A DNA stretch of 64,000 bases from Limimaricola sp. G21655-S1 (GTDB taxonomy: Bacteria; Pseudomonadota; Alphaproteobacteria; Rhodobacterales; Rhodobacteraceae). The stretch covers positions 36,606 to 100,605 of the forward strand of contig NZ_JAPWGO010000016.1 in assembly GCF_027213785.1 (NCBI RefSeq). Reading direction: 5' to 3'. Below the pieces are notes generated by a model. That model saw nothing but the letters and a program-made list of their open reading frames with translations. It was not told the origin of the DNA and did not search any database. The translations under genes were made by a program, and so were the position numbers. The stretch's first letter is position 1. Every line of letters starts with the position of its first letter. This document shows, one piece after another, positions 1 to 8,792 of the stretch.

Positions 1-311
1 CCGCGCAGCTCAACCGCTGGCTGGTCGGCATGCTGGAGCAGCACCCGCCGCCCGCGCCGGGCGGCCGCCGTATCAAGATGCGTTACGTCACCCAGGCTAA
101 GACCCGGCCCCCTGCTTTCGTGGTGATGACCTCGCATCCCGACGCGGTGCCCGAGAGCTATTCCCGTTATCTCGTCAATGGCTTGCGGAACGACTTTGAC
201 ATGCCGGGAACGCCGATCCGGTTGTTCCTGCGCGATCAGGGCAAGAAGAACCCGTATCAAAACCGCAAGAAGGCGCAGCCTTCTAGGCTACGGAAACATC
301 TCAAGGATTGA
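1..311 (+). CDS. der: GTPase Der (EngA), C-terminal fragment
   Basis: This is the 3' end of a gene cut by the left edge of the window; the first complete codon is at position 3. The readable part has the Der C-terminal KH-like domain signature: LNRWL, then [44 protein letters not shown] and [10 protein letters not shown]. Der is a tandem-GTPase protein that binds the 50S ribosomal subunit and is needed for its late assembly. Both GTPase domains lie outside the window. The basic tail ([12 protein letters not shown]) is usual for the family. A strong hairpin terminator follows the stop codon by 8 bases. Confidence 0.93.
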   Translation, partial: AQLNRWLVGMLEQHPPPAPGGRRIKMRYVTQAKTRPPAFVVMTSHPDAVPESYSRYLVNGLRNDFDMPGTPIRLFLRDQGKKNPYQNRKKAQPSRLRKHLKD

Positions 312-318
312 TGTGAAG

Positions 319-346
319 AGAGCGCCGCAAGGCGCTCTTTTCTTTG
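319..346 (+). terminator. Rho-independent terminator of der
   Basis: Eight perfect base pairs, AGAGCGCC / GGCGCTCT, enclose a GCAA loop (327-330) and are followed by TTTTCTTT. It sits directly after the der stop codon. Confidence 0.88.
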
Positions 347-371
347 GCCTATTCGACTGGGTGAGGTGGGG

Positions 372-1076
372 CTAGCTTGCGACGCGTCGTGCTAGGGCCA
401 GTGCCCCGAGCATGGCCGCGAGGCTCGCGAAGGCGATCAGGCCTGGAATGTTCAGCCCATTGGCAACGACGATCGCGAACAGGGCCCAGGAGACCGTAAG
501 CCCGTAGGAGGCCGCGCGCGGCCGCCGCGATTGCACGACGAGCGCGAGCAAGGTGGCGAGGATCACGCACAGGATCGCCCAGCCGGTCTGCCCCATGAAC
601 AGGCCGTAGCCTGCCGCCGTGGAGCCCAGCGACACGAAGCTCGCGGCAGAAAGCCAGCCGGCGAAGAGCCCCATCGGCACCCGGGCGAGCCAGACGTCCC
701 GCTCCGGCGCGGCCAGAAACGCACCGATGGCGCCGGCTGCCATTATGAAGATCGTGGTCGTGGCCCAGATCGCGCTGGCATTCGCGATGGCGAGCCACGG
801 CACACCCACCGCGAGCGCCACCAGAAGCGGCAGCCGCATGCTGTGCCAGTCCTCGGCTGCCGCGCGACGCCACAGACCGTAGCCCGCGGAGACGATGAGC
901 CAGAGATAGATCAGTCCCCAGATCGAGAAGGCCCAGCCAGCCGGCTGCACCGGCGGGTCGATCTGCGGGTTGGGCAGCTGTTCGGCGGTGAAGCCGGTGA
1001 AGGGCGATGTCACGAGGGGCGCCGCCGCGAAGGCGAGGGAAAGGGCGAGAACGGCCCATGAGATGAGGGTTTTCAT
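372..1076 (-). CDS. TspO/MBR-like tryptophan-rich membrane protein
   Basis: The protein is a 234-residue, very hydrophobic membrane protein with about seven predicted membrane segments. It contains the block PAGWAFSIWGLIYLWL, which is characteristic of the tryptophan-rich sensory protein group in Rhodobacteraceae. It is longer than classical TspO (about 160 residues), so it belongs to the extended branch and its ligand is unknown. Classical TspO binds porphyrins and cholesterol-like ligands. I chose the second Met (1076; MKTLISW) because a signal-anchor-like hydrophobic stretch begins there; an upstream ATG at 1091 is in frame and neither start has a convincing Shine-Dalgarno sequence. The gene is transcribed in the same direction as serS upstream of it. 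Confidence 0.7.
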   Translation of the reverse strand: MKTLISWAVLALSLAFAAAPLVTSPFTGFTAEQLPNPQIDPPVQPAGWAFSIWGLIYLWLIVSAGYGLWRRAAAEDWHSMRLPLLVALAVGVPWLAIANASAIWATTTIFIMAAGAIGAFLAAPERDVWLARVPMGLFAGWLSAASFVSLGSTAAGYGLFMGQTGWAILCVILATLLALVVQSRRPRAASYGLTVSWALFAIVVANGLNIPGLIAFASLAAMLGALALARRVAS

Positions 1077-1091
1077 GCCCTCATTACGCAT

Positions 1092-1123
1092 CGCGCCGCC
1101 CGGTGGTTCAACCGGGCGGCGCG
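1092..1123. terminator. GC-rich perfect hairpin between serS and the TspO-like gene
   Basis: A perfect 13-bp inverted repeat (CGCGCCGCCCGGT and its complement) encloses a 6-base loop. It lies 22 bases past the serS stop codon and just before the next gene on the minus strand. There is no T-run on either side, so it may be a weak or Rho-assisted terminator or an mRNA end-stabilising structure. Confidence 0.5.
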
Positions 1124-1144
1124 AATTTCGGCGGCAAGAGGCAA

Positions 1145-2443
1145 TCAGTCGCGGATCAGTTCGCCGGTCGCCGAGAGCCGGTTGCGCCCACCGAGATAGC
1201 CATGCAGCACCTCGGGCAGCGTCACCGAGCCATCCTCTTCCTGACCGTTCTCGAGCACCGCGATCAGGGTGCGCCCCACCGCGAGGCCCGACCCGTTCAG
1301 CGTATGAACGAATTCGGGCTTGGCACCGCCCTCGGGGCGGAACCGCGCGTTCATCCGCCGCGCCTGGTAATCGCCGCAGGTCGAGACCGAGCTGATCTCG
1401 CGGTAGCGGTCCTGACCGGGCAGCCAGACCTCGATGTCATAGGTGCGCCGTGCGCCGGCGCCCATGTCGCCCGCGCAGAGCAGCATGGTGCGGTAGGGCA
1501 GGCCCAGCTTCTCGAGGATCGCCTCGGCGCATCCCAGCATCCGCTGCTGCTCGGCATCCGACTCGTCGGGATGCGTCACCGAGACCATCTCGACCTTCTC
1601 GAACTGATGCTGGCGCAGCATGCCGGAGGTGTCGCGCCCGGCGCTGCCGGCTTCCGAGCGGAAACACTGGGTGTCGGCCACGTAGCGGCGCGGCAGGTAG
1701 GAAGCCTCGATCATCGCATCGGCCACGAGGTTGGTCAGCGTCACCTCGGCAGTCGGGATCAGCCACCAGCCGGTGGTGGTCTGGTAGCTGTCCTCGCCGA
1801 ATTTCGGCAGCTGGCCGGTGCCGTACATCGCTTCTTCCCGGACTAGCACCGGAGTCATCGTCTCGGTCAGCCCGTGCTCCTCGACATGGGTGTCGAGCAT
1901 GAATTGCGCCAAGGCCCGGTGCAGCCGCGCGACCCCGCCCGACAGCACCACGAAGCGCGAGCCCGAGAGCTTGGCCGCGACCTCGAAATCCATGCCGTCC
2001 TGCACGGCGGGCAGCTCGTAATGCTCCTTGGGGGCATAGTTGAACTGCCGCGGCGTGCCGTGGCGCTTGATCTCGACGTTGTCGTCCTCGCTGGTGCCGG
2101 CGGGCACGTCATCGGCAGGCAGGTTTGGAATGGTCAGCAGCAGCTGCCGCAGCGCCTCGTCCTCGGCCTGCGCCTCGTCGTTCAGCCGGGCGATCTCGGC
2201 CTTCTTTTCGGCCACCAGGGCGCGCAGCCGCTCGAATTCGGCCTCATCGCCGCGCCCCTTGGCGGCGCCGACTTCCTTCGAGGCGCGGTTCTGGCCGGCC
2301 TTGGCGGTCTCGGCGGCGTGGATCTTGGCCCGGCGCGCGTCATCGAGCGCCAGGATCTGCGACGACACCGGAGACACCCCGCGGCGGGCCAAGGCGGCGT
2401 CGAAGGCGTCGGGATTGTCGCGGATGGCGCGGATGTCGTGCAT
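1145..2443 (-). CDS. serS: Serine--tRNA ligase
   Basis: The enzyme charges tRNA-Ser (and tRNA-Sec) with serine in the cytosol. The 432-residue length is normal. The N-terminal region ([22 protein letters not shown], then an alanine/glutamate-rich stretch of about 80 residues) is the long antiparallel coiled-coil arm that grips tRNA-Ser. The C-terminal class II core carries [21 protein letters not shown] (motif 2) and [19 protein letters not shown] (motif 3). The reading frame stays open 117 bases further upstream, but family alignment places the start at MHDIRA (2443). It is divergent from yajC, with a 200-base gap between them. Confidence 0.96.
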   Translation of the reverse strand: MHDIRAIRDNPDAFDAALARRGVSPVSSQILALDDARRAKIHAAETAKAGQNRASKEVGAAKGRGDEAEFERLRALVAEKKAEIARLNDEAQAEDEALRQLLLTIPNLPADDVPAGTSEDDNVEIKRHGTPRQFNYAPKEHYELPAVQDGMDFEVAAKLSGSRFVVLSGGVARLHRALAQFMLDTHVEEHGLTETMTPVLVREEAMYGTGQLPKFGEDSYQTTTGWWLIPTAEVTLTNLVADAMIEASYLPRRYVADTQCFRSEAGSAGRDTSGMLRQHQFEKVEMVSVTHPDESDAEQQRMLGCAEAILEKLGLPYRTMLLCAGDMGAGARRTYDIEVWLPGQDRYREISSVSTCGDYQARRMNARFRPEGGAKPEFVHTLNGSGLAVGRTLIAVLENGQEEDGSVTLPEVLHGYLGGRNRLSATGELIRD

Positions 2444-2643
2444 TGTCTCGTCCGTGATAGGGGGTTTCAGGGCCCGGGGGCCGCGCCCATATGGACCGAA
2501 ACGCCCGCGCTTGTGAACCGCGAAACCGGCCCCGCGCGACGCCGGGGCCGCGGTGGACAATCACCGGACCCGGCAGTAGGGTGCCGCGACTTTTTCAAAG
2601 GCCCGCAAACAGAGCGCGCCCCGGACCGACGCAAAGGACCGCC

Positions 2644-2928
2644 ATGCAAGGCATCGAATCTTTCATCCCGCTGATCCTGATCTTCGCGATCATGTGGTTC
2701 TTCCTGATCCGCCCGCAGCAGAAGAAGCTGAAAGAACACCAGAAGATGGTGGCGGCGCTGCGCCGCGGCGACCAGGTGATCACCCAGGGCGGCGTGATCG
2801 GCAAGGTGGTCAAGGTCCGCGACGACAGCAACGAGATCGAGGTCGAGATCGCGCAGGGCGTGAACGTTCGCGTGGTCCGCTCGACCATCGCCACCGTGAC
2901 TTCGAAGACCGAACCGGCCAAGGCCTGA
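2644..2928 (+). CDS. yajC: Preprotein translocase subunit YajC
   Basis: This 94-residue inner-membrane protein has one N-terminal membrane helix (SFIPLILIFAIMWFFLIRPQQKK) followed by the conserved cytosolic part with RRGDQVITQGGVIGKVVKV. YajC forms a complex with SecD and SecF, whose genes follow directly. A Shine-Dalgarno-like AAAGGA precedes the ATG at 2644 with good spacing. The open frame extends further upstream, but the family's usual length supports this start. It heads the yajC-secD-secF operon. Confidence 0.95.
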   Translation: MQGIESFIPLILIFAIMWFFLIRPQQKKLKEHQKMVAALRRGDQVITQGGVIGKVVKVRDDSNEIEVEIAQGVNVRVVRSTIATVTSKTEPAKA

Positions 2929-2965
2929 TCTTCCCGATCCGGCCCCGCGCCAGAGGACGAACGAC

Positions 2966-4630
2966 ATGATGCACATCTCCACCTGGCGCCGGGTGCTGAT
3001 CTGGCTGGTCTGCCTGGGCGGGCTGTTCTTCGCGTTGCCGAACCTGTTCTACGACAGGGTCGAGACCGCGAACGACGCCCGTGCCGTGATCGAGACCGGC
3101 CAGACCAATGCCGAGCTCGAGGCCGATGCCGGCCTCTGGCCCGAATGGATGCCCTCGGGCCTCGTCAATCTCGGGCTCGACCTGCGGGGCGGCGCCCATC
3201 TTCTGGCCGAGGTGCAGGTCGAAGAGGTCTATGCCGCGCGCATGGAGGCGATGTGGCCCGAGGTGCGCGACGCGCTCGCGGCCCGGCGCGACACGGTGGG
3301 CTTCGTGACCCGCGAAGAGGGCGGTGATCCGACCGAGCTGCGGGTGCGTATCTCCAATGCCGATCAGGCGGCCGCCGCGCTCGAGATCGTGCGCGGCCTC
3401 GCCACACCGATCCAAAGCCTGACCGGCGGCGGCGCCGACGATATCGAGGTACGCGCCGACGGCGCCGAGATCATCGTCACGCTGAGCGAGGCAGAGCGCG
3501 CCGCCACCGATGACCGTACCATCCGCCAGGCGCTTGAGATCGTGCGTCGCCGGATCGACGAGGTCGGTACCCGCGAGCCGACGATCCAGCGCCAGGGCGA
3601 GGACCGCATCCTGATCGAGGTACCGGGCGTCGGCTCGGCCGAGGAGGTCAAGGAAATCATCGGCACGACCGCGCAGCTGACTTTCCAGCCGGTCGTGTCG
3701 CGGACCGGCGACGCCAATGAAAGCCCCGGCCCCAACAACGAGATCCTGCCCTCGCTCGACGAAGAGGGCGTCTACTACATCCTCGAGCGCAACCCCGTGG
3801 TGTCGGGCGAGGAACTTGTCGATGCCCAGCCCGCCTTCGACCAGAACGGCCGTCCGGCGGTGAACTTCCGCTTCAATCCGACCGGCGCCCGCGCCTTCGG
3901 CGACTACACGGCCGAGAACATCGGCTCGCCCTTCGCCATCGTGCTCGACGAGGAGGTGATCTCCGCCCCCGTCATCCAGAGCCACATTCCCGGCGGATCT
4001 GGCATCATCACCGGCAACTTCACGGTCGAGGAATCGACCCAGCTCGCGGTGCTGCTTCGGGCCGGGGCGCTGCCCGCCGGTCTCGAATTCCTCGAAGAGC
4101 GGACGATCGGGCCGGAACTTGGTGCCGACAGCATCGCGGCCGGCAAGATCGCGGCCATCGTCGGCGCGCTCGCCGTCATCGTCTTCATGATCCTGACCTA
4201 CGGCCTGTTCGGCGTCTTCGCCACCGTGGCGCTGACCATCAACATGATCCTGATCTTCGCGGTGCTGTCGATCCTCGGCGCCACGCTGACCCTGCCGGGC
4301 ATCGCCGGCATCGTGCTCACCATGGGCATGGCGGTGGACGCGAACGTGCTGGTCTACGAGCGCATCCGCGAGGAACTCAAGACCGCGCGTGGTCCGGCCC
4401 GTGCCATCGATCTGGGCTACGAAAAGGCGCTTTCGGCGATCCTCGACGGCAACATCACCACCCTGATCACCGCGTTGATCCTGTTTCTCGTGGGCTCCGG
4501 CCCGGTACGTGGTTTCGCCGTCACCCTCGGCCTCGGTATCCTGACCTCGGTCTTCACCGCGATCTTCGTGACGCGGCTGCTGATCGTGATCTGGTTCGAA
4601 CGCCGACGCCCCAAAACAATCGAGGTCTGA
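2966..4630 (+). CDS. secD: Protein translocase subunit SecD
   Basis: SecD is a 554-residue RND-type inner-membrane protein that uses the proton motive force to help pull preproteins through SecYEG on the periplasmic side. The N-terminal membrane helix is followed by the large periplasmic P1 region starting at GLDLRGGAHLL. Six membrane segments lie at the C-terminus, with the conserved GMAVDANVLVYERIREE. The length is usual for alphaproteobacteria. The stop codon and the secF ATG are separated by one base, indicating translational coupling. Confidence 0.97.
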   Translation: MMHISTWRRVLIWLVCLGGLFFALPNLFYDRVETANDARAVIETGQTNAELEADAGLWPEWMPSGLVNLGLDLRGGAHLLAEVQVEEVYAARMEAMWPEVRDALAARRDTVGFVTREEGGDPTELRVRISNADQAAAALEIVRGLATPIQSLTGGGADDIEVRADGAEIIVTLSEAERAATDDRTIRQALEIVRRRIDEVGTREPTIQRQGEDRILIEVPGVGSAEEVKEIIGTTAQLTFQPVVSRTGDANESPGPNNEILPSLDEEGVYYILERNPVVSGEELVDAQPAFDQNGRPAVNFRFNPTGARAFGDYTAENIGSPFAIVLDEEVISAPVIQSHIPGGSGIITGNFTVEESTQLAVLLRAGALPAGLEFLEERTIGPELGADSIAAGKIAAIVGALAVIVFMILTYGLFGVFATVALTINMILIFAVLSILGATLTLPGIAGIVLTMGMAVDANVLVYERIREELKTARGPARAIDLGYEKALSAILDGNITTLITALILFLVGSGPVRGFAVTLGLGILTSVFTAIFVTRLLIVIWFERRRPKTIEV

Positions 4631-4631
4631 C

Positions 4632-5603
4632 ATGCGTTTGCGCATCGTACCTGACAACACCAAGATCGATTTCTTCCGCGCCGCACGGATCACCTTCGGC
4701 GCCTCGATCCTGGCGATGATCGCCAGCGTCGTGCTGTTCTTCGCGATGGGGCTGAACTTCGGCATCGATTTCCAGGGCGGCACCACGATCCGCACCGAGG
4801 CCGAGAACCCGGTCGACGTCGCGGCCTACCGACAGGCGATCGCGCCGCTGGATCTCGGTGACGTCATCATCACCGAGGTGTTCGACCCGTCCTTCGGCGA
4901 CGACAAGAACGTGGCCTCGGTACGGATCCAGGCGCAGGAAGGCGCCGAGGCCGTCAGCGCCGAGACCATCGCCGCGGTCGAGACAGCGCTGCAAGGCGTC
5001 GATCCGACCATCACCTTTCCGAGCGTCGAAAGCGTTGGCCCGAAGGTCTCGGGCGAGCTGATCCAGTCCGCGATCTTCGCAGTTCTGGGTTCGCTCGTGG
5101 CGATCCTGTTCTATATCTGGCTTCGCTTCGAGTGGCAGTTCGCGGTGGGGGCGCTCGCGGCACTGGTGCATGACGTGGTGCTGACGATCGGCCTGTTCGC
5201 GGCGATCCAGATCAAGTTCGACCTCGCGATCATCGCGGCGCTGCTGACCATCGTCGGCTATTCGATCAACGACACCGTGGTGGTGTTCGACCGGGCCCGC
5301 GAGAACCTGCGCAAATACAAGACCATGCCGCTGCGCGACCTGCTCAACCTTTCGGCCAATGAGACGCTGAGCCGGACCGTGATGACCTCCGGCACCACGC
5401 TTCTGGCGCTGCTGGCGCTGATCGTGCTGGGCGGCGACGTGATCCGTGGCTTTGTCTTCGCGATCTTCTGGGGCGTTCTGGTCGGGACCTATTCCTCGAT
5501 CTACGTCGCCAAGAACATCGTGCTGATGCTTGGCGTGAAGCGCGATTGGGACAAGAAGGACGATCCGAAGGCGGGGACGCAGTTCGCGAATATCGACGCC
5601 TGA
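4632..5603 (+). CDS. secF: Protein translocase subunit SecF
   Basis: SecF, 323 residues, is the partner of SecD in the proton-driven Sec accessory complex. It shows the family hallmarks: GLNFGIDFQGGT near the N-terminus, GYSINDTVVVFDRARENLRK in the C-terminal half, and six membrane segments. It starts one base after secD ends. The neighbours yajC and secD complete the complex. Confidence 0.97.
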   Translation: MRLRIVPDNTKIDFFRAARITFGASILAMIASVVLFFAMGLNFGIDFQGGTTIRTEAENPVDVAAYRQAIAPLDLGDVIITEVFDPSFGDDKNVASVRIQAQEGAEAVSAETIAAVETALQGVDPTITFPSVESVGPKVSGELIQSAIFAVLGSLVAILFYIWLRFEWQFAVGALAALVHDVVLTIGLFAAIQIKFDLAIIAALLTIVGYSINDTVVVFDRARENLRKYKTMPLRDLLNLSANETLSRTVMTSGTTLLALLALIVLGGDVIRGFVFAIFWGVLVGTYSSIYVAKNIVLMLGVKRDWDKKDDPKAGTQFANIDA

Positions 5604-5624
5604 GCAGGTCGCGGCGTCGGATCT

Positions 5625-5645
5625 GCGTATTTTGGGAAAGATGAA
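5625..5645 (+). repeat. Dispersed intergenic motif, copy 1
   Basis: The segment reads GCGTATTTTGG followed by GAAAGATGAA and lies between secF and the Mth938-like gene. A copy at 43964-43984 matches at 19 of 21 positions and a looser copy lies at 31753-31773. All three are intergenic. Function unknown. Confidence 0.55.
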
Positions 5646-5660
5646 GGGGGAGGCGCGGCC

Positions 5661-6014
5661 ATGCGGTTGACCGAGATCGACTACGACGACTCGATGCCCA
5701 TCGACGGCTACGGTCCGGGCTACTTCCGGATCGGCGGCAAGGTGGTCGAGGGCGCGGTGACGCTCGCGCCGACCGGTCTCAGGAGCTGGGGCGGTTACGA
5801 GGACCTCGACGCCGTTCTGGCGCTCGTGGGTCGCGTCGACGTGCTCTTCGTCGGCACCGGCGCCGAGATCGCCCATGCGCCACGTACATTCCGCGACCGG
5901 CTGGAGGAGGCGGGGATCGGCGTCGAGACCATGGCCACGCCGGCCGCCTGCCGCACATACAACGTGCTCTTGTCGGAGGGGCGGCGCGTCGCGGTCGCGC
6001 TGCTGCCGGTCTGA
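5661..6014 (+). CDS. Mth938-like (DUF498) domain protein
   Basis: A 117-residue single-domain protein of the Mth938/DUF498 family, the family of human NDUFAF3. Recognisable parts are GYGPGYFRIGGKVVEGAVTL near the N-terminus, DVLFVGTGAEI in the middle and ETMATPAACRTYNVLLSEGRRVAVALLPV at the end. NDUFAF3 is a complex I assembly factor; the role of the bacterial protein is not firmly settled. The gene lies between secF and ccmA, an arrangement I recognise from other Rhodobacteraceae. Its TGA stop overlaps the proposed CTG start of ccmA. Confidence 0.85.
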   Translation: MRLTEIDYDDSMPIDGYGPGYFRIGGKVVEGAVTLAPTGLRSWGGYEDLDAVLALVGRVDVLFVGTGAEIAHAPRTFRDRLEEAGIGVETMATPAACRTYNVLLSEGRRVAVALLPV

Positions 6015-6631
6015 CCGACCTCGTCGTCACCGACCTCGCGGTCGAGCGCGGCGGCATGCCGGTGCTCACCGGCGTGTCGTTCCGCCTCTCGCCGGGGCAG
6101 GGCCTCGTACTGCGCGGCGCCAATGGCATTGGCAAGACGACGCTCCTGCGAACCATCGCGGGGCTTCAACCACAGCTCTCCGGCCAGATCGCGGGTGCGG
6201 GGGAGCGCGCCGGATATGCCAGCCACGCCGACGGCATCAAGCCCGCGCTCACCGTCGCCGAGACGCTGCGCTTCTGGGCCGATCTCTACCGCACCGAGTT
6301 GCCCGCTGACGTGTTCGAACTCTTCGATCTCGAGGATCTGCGGGATCGTCCGGCCGGGACGCTTTCGGCCGGGCAGGGCCGCAGGCTCGGCCTTGCCCGG
6401 CTCGCGGTGATCGGCCGCGAGGTGCTGCTGCTCGACGAACCCACCGTTTCGCTCGACGCTTTTTCCGTAAAGCGCTTTGCGTTTTTCCTGCGGGATCGCC
6501 ATCTCGTGCGTGGCGGTATCGCCGTGATCGCTACCCATATCGATCTCGGCCTCGATCTCCCGGTTCTGGATCTGACGCCGCACCGTGCCGCGCTGGAGGC
6601 GCAGGGTGGCTCCGACGAGGCGTTCCTGTGA
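6011..6631 (+). CDS. ccmA: Heme/cytochrome c biogenesis ABC transporter ATPase CcmA
   Basis: CcmA is the ATPase of the CcmABCD complex that releases holo-CcmE for cytochrome c maturation. The sequence shows Walker A GANGIGKTT, signature LSAGQ and Walker B VLLLDEPTVSLD. The first ATG (6056) would remove the first beta strand expected before Walker A. The 15 in-frame codons before it read LTDLVVTDLAVERGG, exactly like the usual CcmA N-terminus, and the only plausible initiator there is CTG at 6011. That codon overlaps the TGA of the preceding gene (CTGA). I therefore annotate a non-AUG start; 6056 is the conservative alternative. The end overlaps ccmB. Confidence 0.88.
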   Translation: MTDLVVTDLAVERGGMPVLTGVSFRLSPGQGLVLRGANGIGKTTLLRTIAGLQPQLSGQIAGAGERAGYASHADGIKPALTVAETLRFWADLYRTELPADVFELFDLEDLRDRPAGTLSAGQGRRLGLARLAVIGREVLLLDEPTVSLDAFSVKRFAFFLRDRHLVRGGIAVIATHIDLGLDLPVLDLTPHRAALEAQGGSDEAFL

Positions 6632-7284
6632 GAGCACTTCTCGCGCGAGATCTGCGGCTCGCCGTGCGCGCCGGTGGCGGCTTCGGCCTCGGCCTTGCCT
6701 TCTTTCTCATCGTGGTGGTGCTGGTGCCATTCGGCGTGGGGCCGGAAACGGCGATACTCGCGCGCATCGCGCCGGGCATCCTGTGGGTCGCGGCGTTGCT
6801 CGCGGCACTCCTGTCGCTCGATCGGATCTTCGCACTCGATCACGAGGATGGCTCGCTGCCGCTTCTCGCCACGGCGCCGCTGCCGCTGGAGATGCTGGCG
6901 CTGGCCAAGGCTCTGGCGCACTGGATCACCACCGGGCTGCCACTTGTCGTCGCGGCGCCGCTGCTGGGCGTGCTGCTGCATCTGCCGGGAGAGGCGATGC
7001 CTTGGCTGCTGGTGTCGCTGGCCATCGGTACCCCGGCGCTGTCGCTGATCGGGACCTTCGGTGCCGCTCTGACCGTGGGGCTGCGCCGGGGTGGCCTCCT
7101 GCTGTCGCTGATCGTGCTGCCGCTCTACGTGCCGATCCTCATCTTCGGCGCCGAGGCGGCCCGACGCGGGGCCGAGGGCCTGCCGGCGGCCACGCCGCTC
7201 ATGCTGCTCGCGGGCATCGGGCTGGGCTGTGCGGCCTTGCTGCCATTCGCCACGGCCGCCGCGCTACGGGTCACGTTGCGTTGA
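6628..7284 (+). CDS. ccmB: Heme exporter protein CcmB
   Basis: CcmB is the six-helix membrane subunit that pairs with CcmA in the cytochrome c maturation (System I) complex. The 218-residue protein has the expected hydrophobic profile and the conserved LLSLDRIFALDHEDGSLPLL and LPLYVPILIFG segments. It starts with GTG, overlapping the ccmA stop (GTGA), so the two are translationally coupled. Confidence 0.95.
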   Translation: MRALLARDLRLAVRAGGGFGLGLAFFLIVVVLVPFGVGPETAILARIAPGILWVAALLAALLSLDRIFALDHEDGSLPLLATAPLPLEMLALAKALAHWITTGLPLVVAAPLLGVLLHLPGEAMPWLLVSLAIGTPALSLIGTFGAALTVGLRRGGLLLSLIVLPLYVPILIFGAEAARRGAEGLPAATPLMLLAGIGLGCAALLPFATAAALRVTLR

Positions 7285-7330
7285 CGCAGCCGGGCATTGA
7301 GCCGTCTTGCGCGGCAGGATAGGAAAAGTC

Positions 7331-8074
7331 ATGTCGATCTGGTCCTACGCCAATCCGAGGAAGTTCCTCGACACGACGGCCCCTTGGGTGCCGTGGCTCA
7401 TGTGGCTCGCCGCCGCCGTTCTGGCGGTCGGGCTGGTCTGGGGATTCTTCTTCACGCCCGAGGCCGAGCGTTTCGGCTCCTCGGTGAAGATCATCTACCT
7501 GCATGTCCCCTCGGCGCTGATGGCGATCAATGCCTGGCTGATGATGCTCGTGGCCTCGCTGATCTGGCTGATCCGCAGGCATCACGTCAGCGCGCTTGCG
7601 GCCCGTGCGGCGGCGCCGGTAGGCATGGTGATGACGGTGATCGCGCTGATCACCGGCGCGATCTGGGGCCAGCCGATGTGGGGCACATGGTGGGCTTGGG
7701 ACCCGCGGCTGACCTCGTTCCTGATCCTGTTCCTGTTCTATCTCGGCTACATCGCGCTCTGGACCGCGATTCCCGACCCCGACAGCGCCGCCGATCTGAC
7801 ATCGGTGCTCTGCCTCGTCGGCTCGGTCTTCGCGATCCTGTCGCGATACGCCGTGAACTTCTGGAACCAGGGGCTGCATCAGGGCGCCTCGCTGTCGCTC
7901 GACAAGCAGGAGAACGTGGCCGACGTGTTCTGGGTGCCGCTGCTCGTCTGCATGGCAGGCTTCGTGTTGCTGTTCCTCGCGTTGGTGCTGTTGCGCACCG
8001 GCACCGAGATCCGCGCCCGCCGCATCGCGGCCCTGCGGGCCCGCGCCCGCCGGGTCGAGCCGGTGCGCGCATGA
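7331..8074 (+). CDS. ccmC: Heme handling protein CcmC
   Basis: CcmC binds heme at its periplasmic face and passes it to CcmE. The 247-residue protein has six membrane helices and the tryptophan-rich WWD motif (MWGTWWAWDPRLTSFLILFLFYLGY), flanked by the expected heme-ligand histidine regions (IIYLHVPSA; NFWNQGLHQG). I chose ATG 7331, preceded by AGGA about 7 bases upstream, over a TTG at 7307. The stop codon overlaps the ccmD ATG (ATGA). Confidence 0.96.
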   Translation: MSIWSYANPRKFLDTTAPWVPWLMWLAAAVLAVGLVWGFFFTPEAERFGSSVKIIYLHVPSALMAINAWLMMLVASLIWLIRRHHVSALAARAAAPVGMVMTVIALITGAIWGQPMWGTWWAWDPRLTSFLILFLFYLGYIALWTAIPDPDSAADLTSVLCLVGSVFAILSRYAVNFWNQGLHQGASLSLDKQENVADVFWVPLLVCMAGFVLLFLALVLLRTGTEIRARRIAALRARARRVEPVRA

Positions 8075-8217
8075 TGGATCTGGGCAAATACGCGGCCGAG
8101 GTGATCTCGGCCTGGGGCATCAGCCTCGCGGCGCTGGCAGGTCTGGTCTGGTGGAGCGTCAGGCGCGACCGCAAGGTTCGGGCCGAACTGGAAAGGACCG
8201 AGCGCGACCATGGCTAG
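8071..8217 (+). CDS. ccmD: Heme exporter protein CcmD
   Basis: A 48-residue protein (MMDLGKYAAEVISAWGISL at the start) with one membrane helix and a highly charged C-terminal tail (RRDRKVRAELERTERD), the standard CcmD layout. CcmD helps release holo-CcmE from the CcmABC complex. It begins inside the ccmC stop codon and its end overlaps ccmG by 8 bases. A second ATG at 8074 is an equally possible start. Confidence 0.92.
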   Translation: MMDLGKYAAEVISAWGISLAALAGLVWWSVRRDRKVRAELERTERDHG

Positions 8218-8746
8218 GATCTCGCCCCTGATCATCCTGCCCCCGGCGATCTTCGCGGCGCTGGCCGGGTTATTCGCCGCCGGCATGCTGCGCGACAACC
8301 CCGACGAGCTGCCGTCGGCCCTGATCGGCCGCGAGGCGCCGTTGACCGAAACGGGAACCCTGTCCGGCAAGCCACCTTTCGATCCGGCCGTGCTCGCCGA
8401 TGGCGAGGTCAAGCTGGTGAACTTCTGGGCCAGCTGGTGCGCGCCTTGCCGGGTCGAGCATCCGAACCTCGCGGAACTGGCCGAGGGCGGGCTGCCGGTC
8501 TACGGCATCAACTACAAGGACGATCCGCGGAACGCGGCGGCCTTTCTCGCCGAGCTGGGCGACCCCTACAAGGCCATCGGCACAGATGACGGCCGCGTGG
8601 CGCGCGATTGGGGTGTCTATGGCGTGCCGGAAACCTTCGTCGTCGATGGCGAGGGACGAATCCTCGAACGCATGGCCGGTCCGGTGACCCAGCGCGCCAT
8701 CACCGATCGGTTGCAGCCCGCGCTGGAACAGGCTGCCTCTAGGTAA
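8210..8746 (+). CDS. ccmG: Thiol:disulfide interchange protein CcmG/DsbE
   Basis: CcmG is a membrane-anchored periplasmic thioredoxin that reduces the cysteines of apocytochrome c before heme attachment. The 178-residue protein has one N-terminal membrane anchor (about residues 8-25), then a thioredoxin fold with the active site WCAPC (Cys77 and Cys80). The later YGVPETFVVDGEGRI contains the cis-Pro and the CcmG-specific groove. It closes the ccmABCDG cluster; ccmE, ccmF and ccmH are not in this window. Confidence 0.95.
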   Translation: MARISPLIILPPAIFAALAGLFAAGMLRDNPDELPSALIGREAPLTETGTLSGKPPFDPAVLADGEVKLVNFWASWCAPCRVEHPNLAELAEGGLPVYGINYKDDPRNAAAFLAELGDPYKAIGTDDGRVARDWGVYGVPETFVVDGEGRILERMAGPVTQRAITDRLQPALEQAASR

Positions 8747-8792
8747 ACTCACGCCCGCGTGATACGCTCCCGCCAATCATGGGGAGTTTGTC

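Noticed and set aside
2810..4795. Long minus-strand open frame opposite secD
   Set aside because: It is His/Arg/Asp-rich low-complexity translation typical of the opposite strand of a GC-rich gene; secD on the plus strand has full domain support.
4554..5876. Long minus-strand open frame opposite secF
   Set aside because: Antisense shadow of secF and the Mth938-like gene; no recognisable domain.
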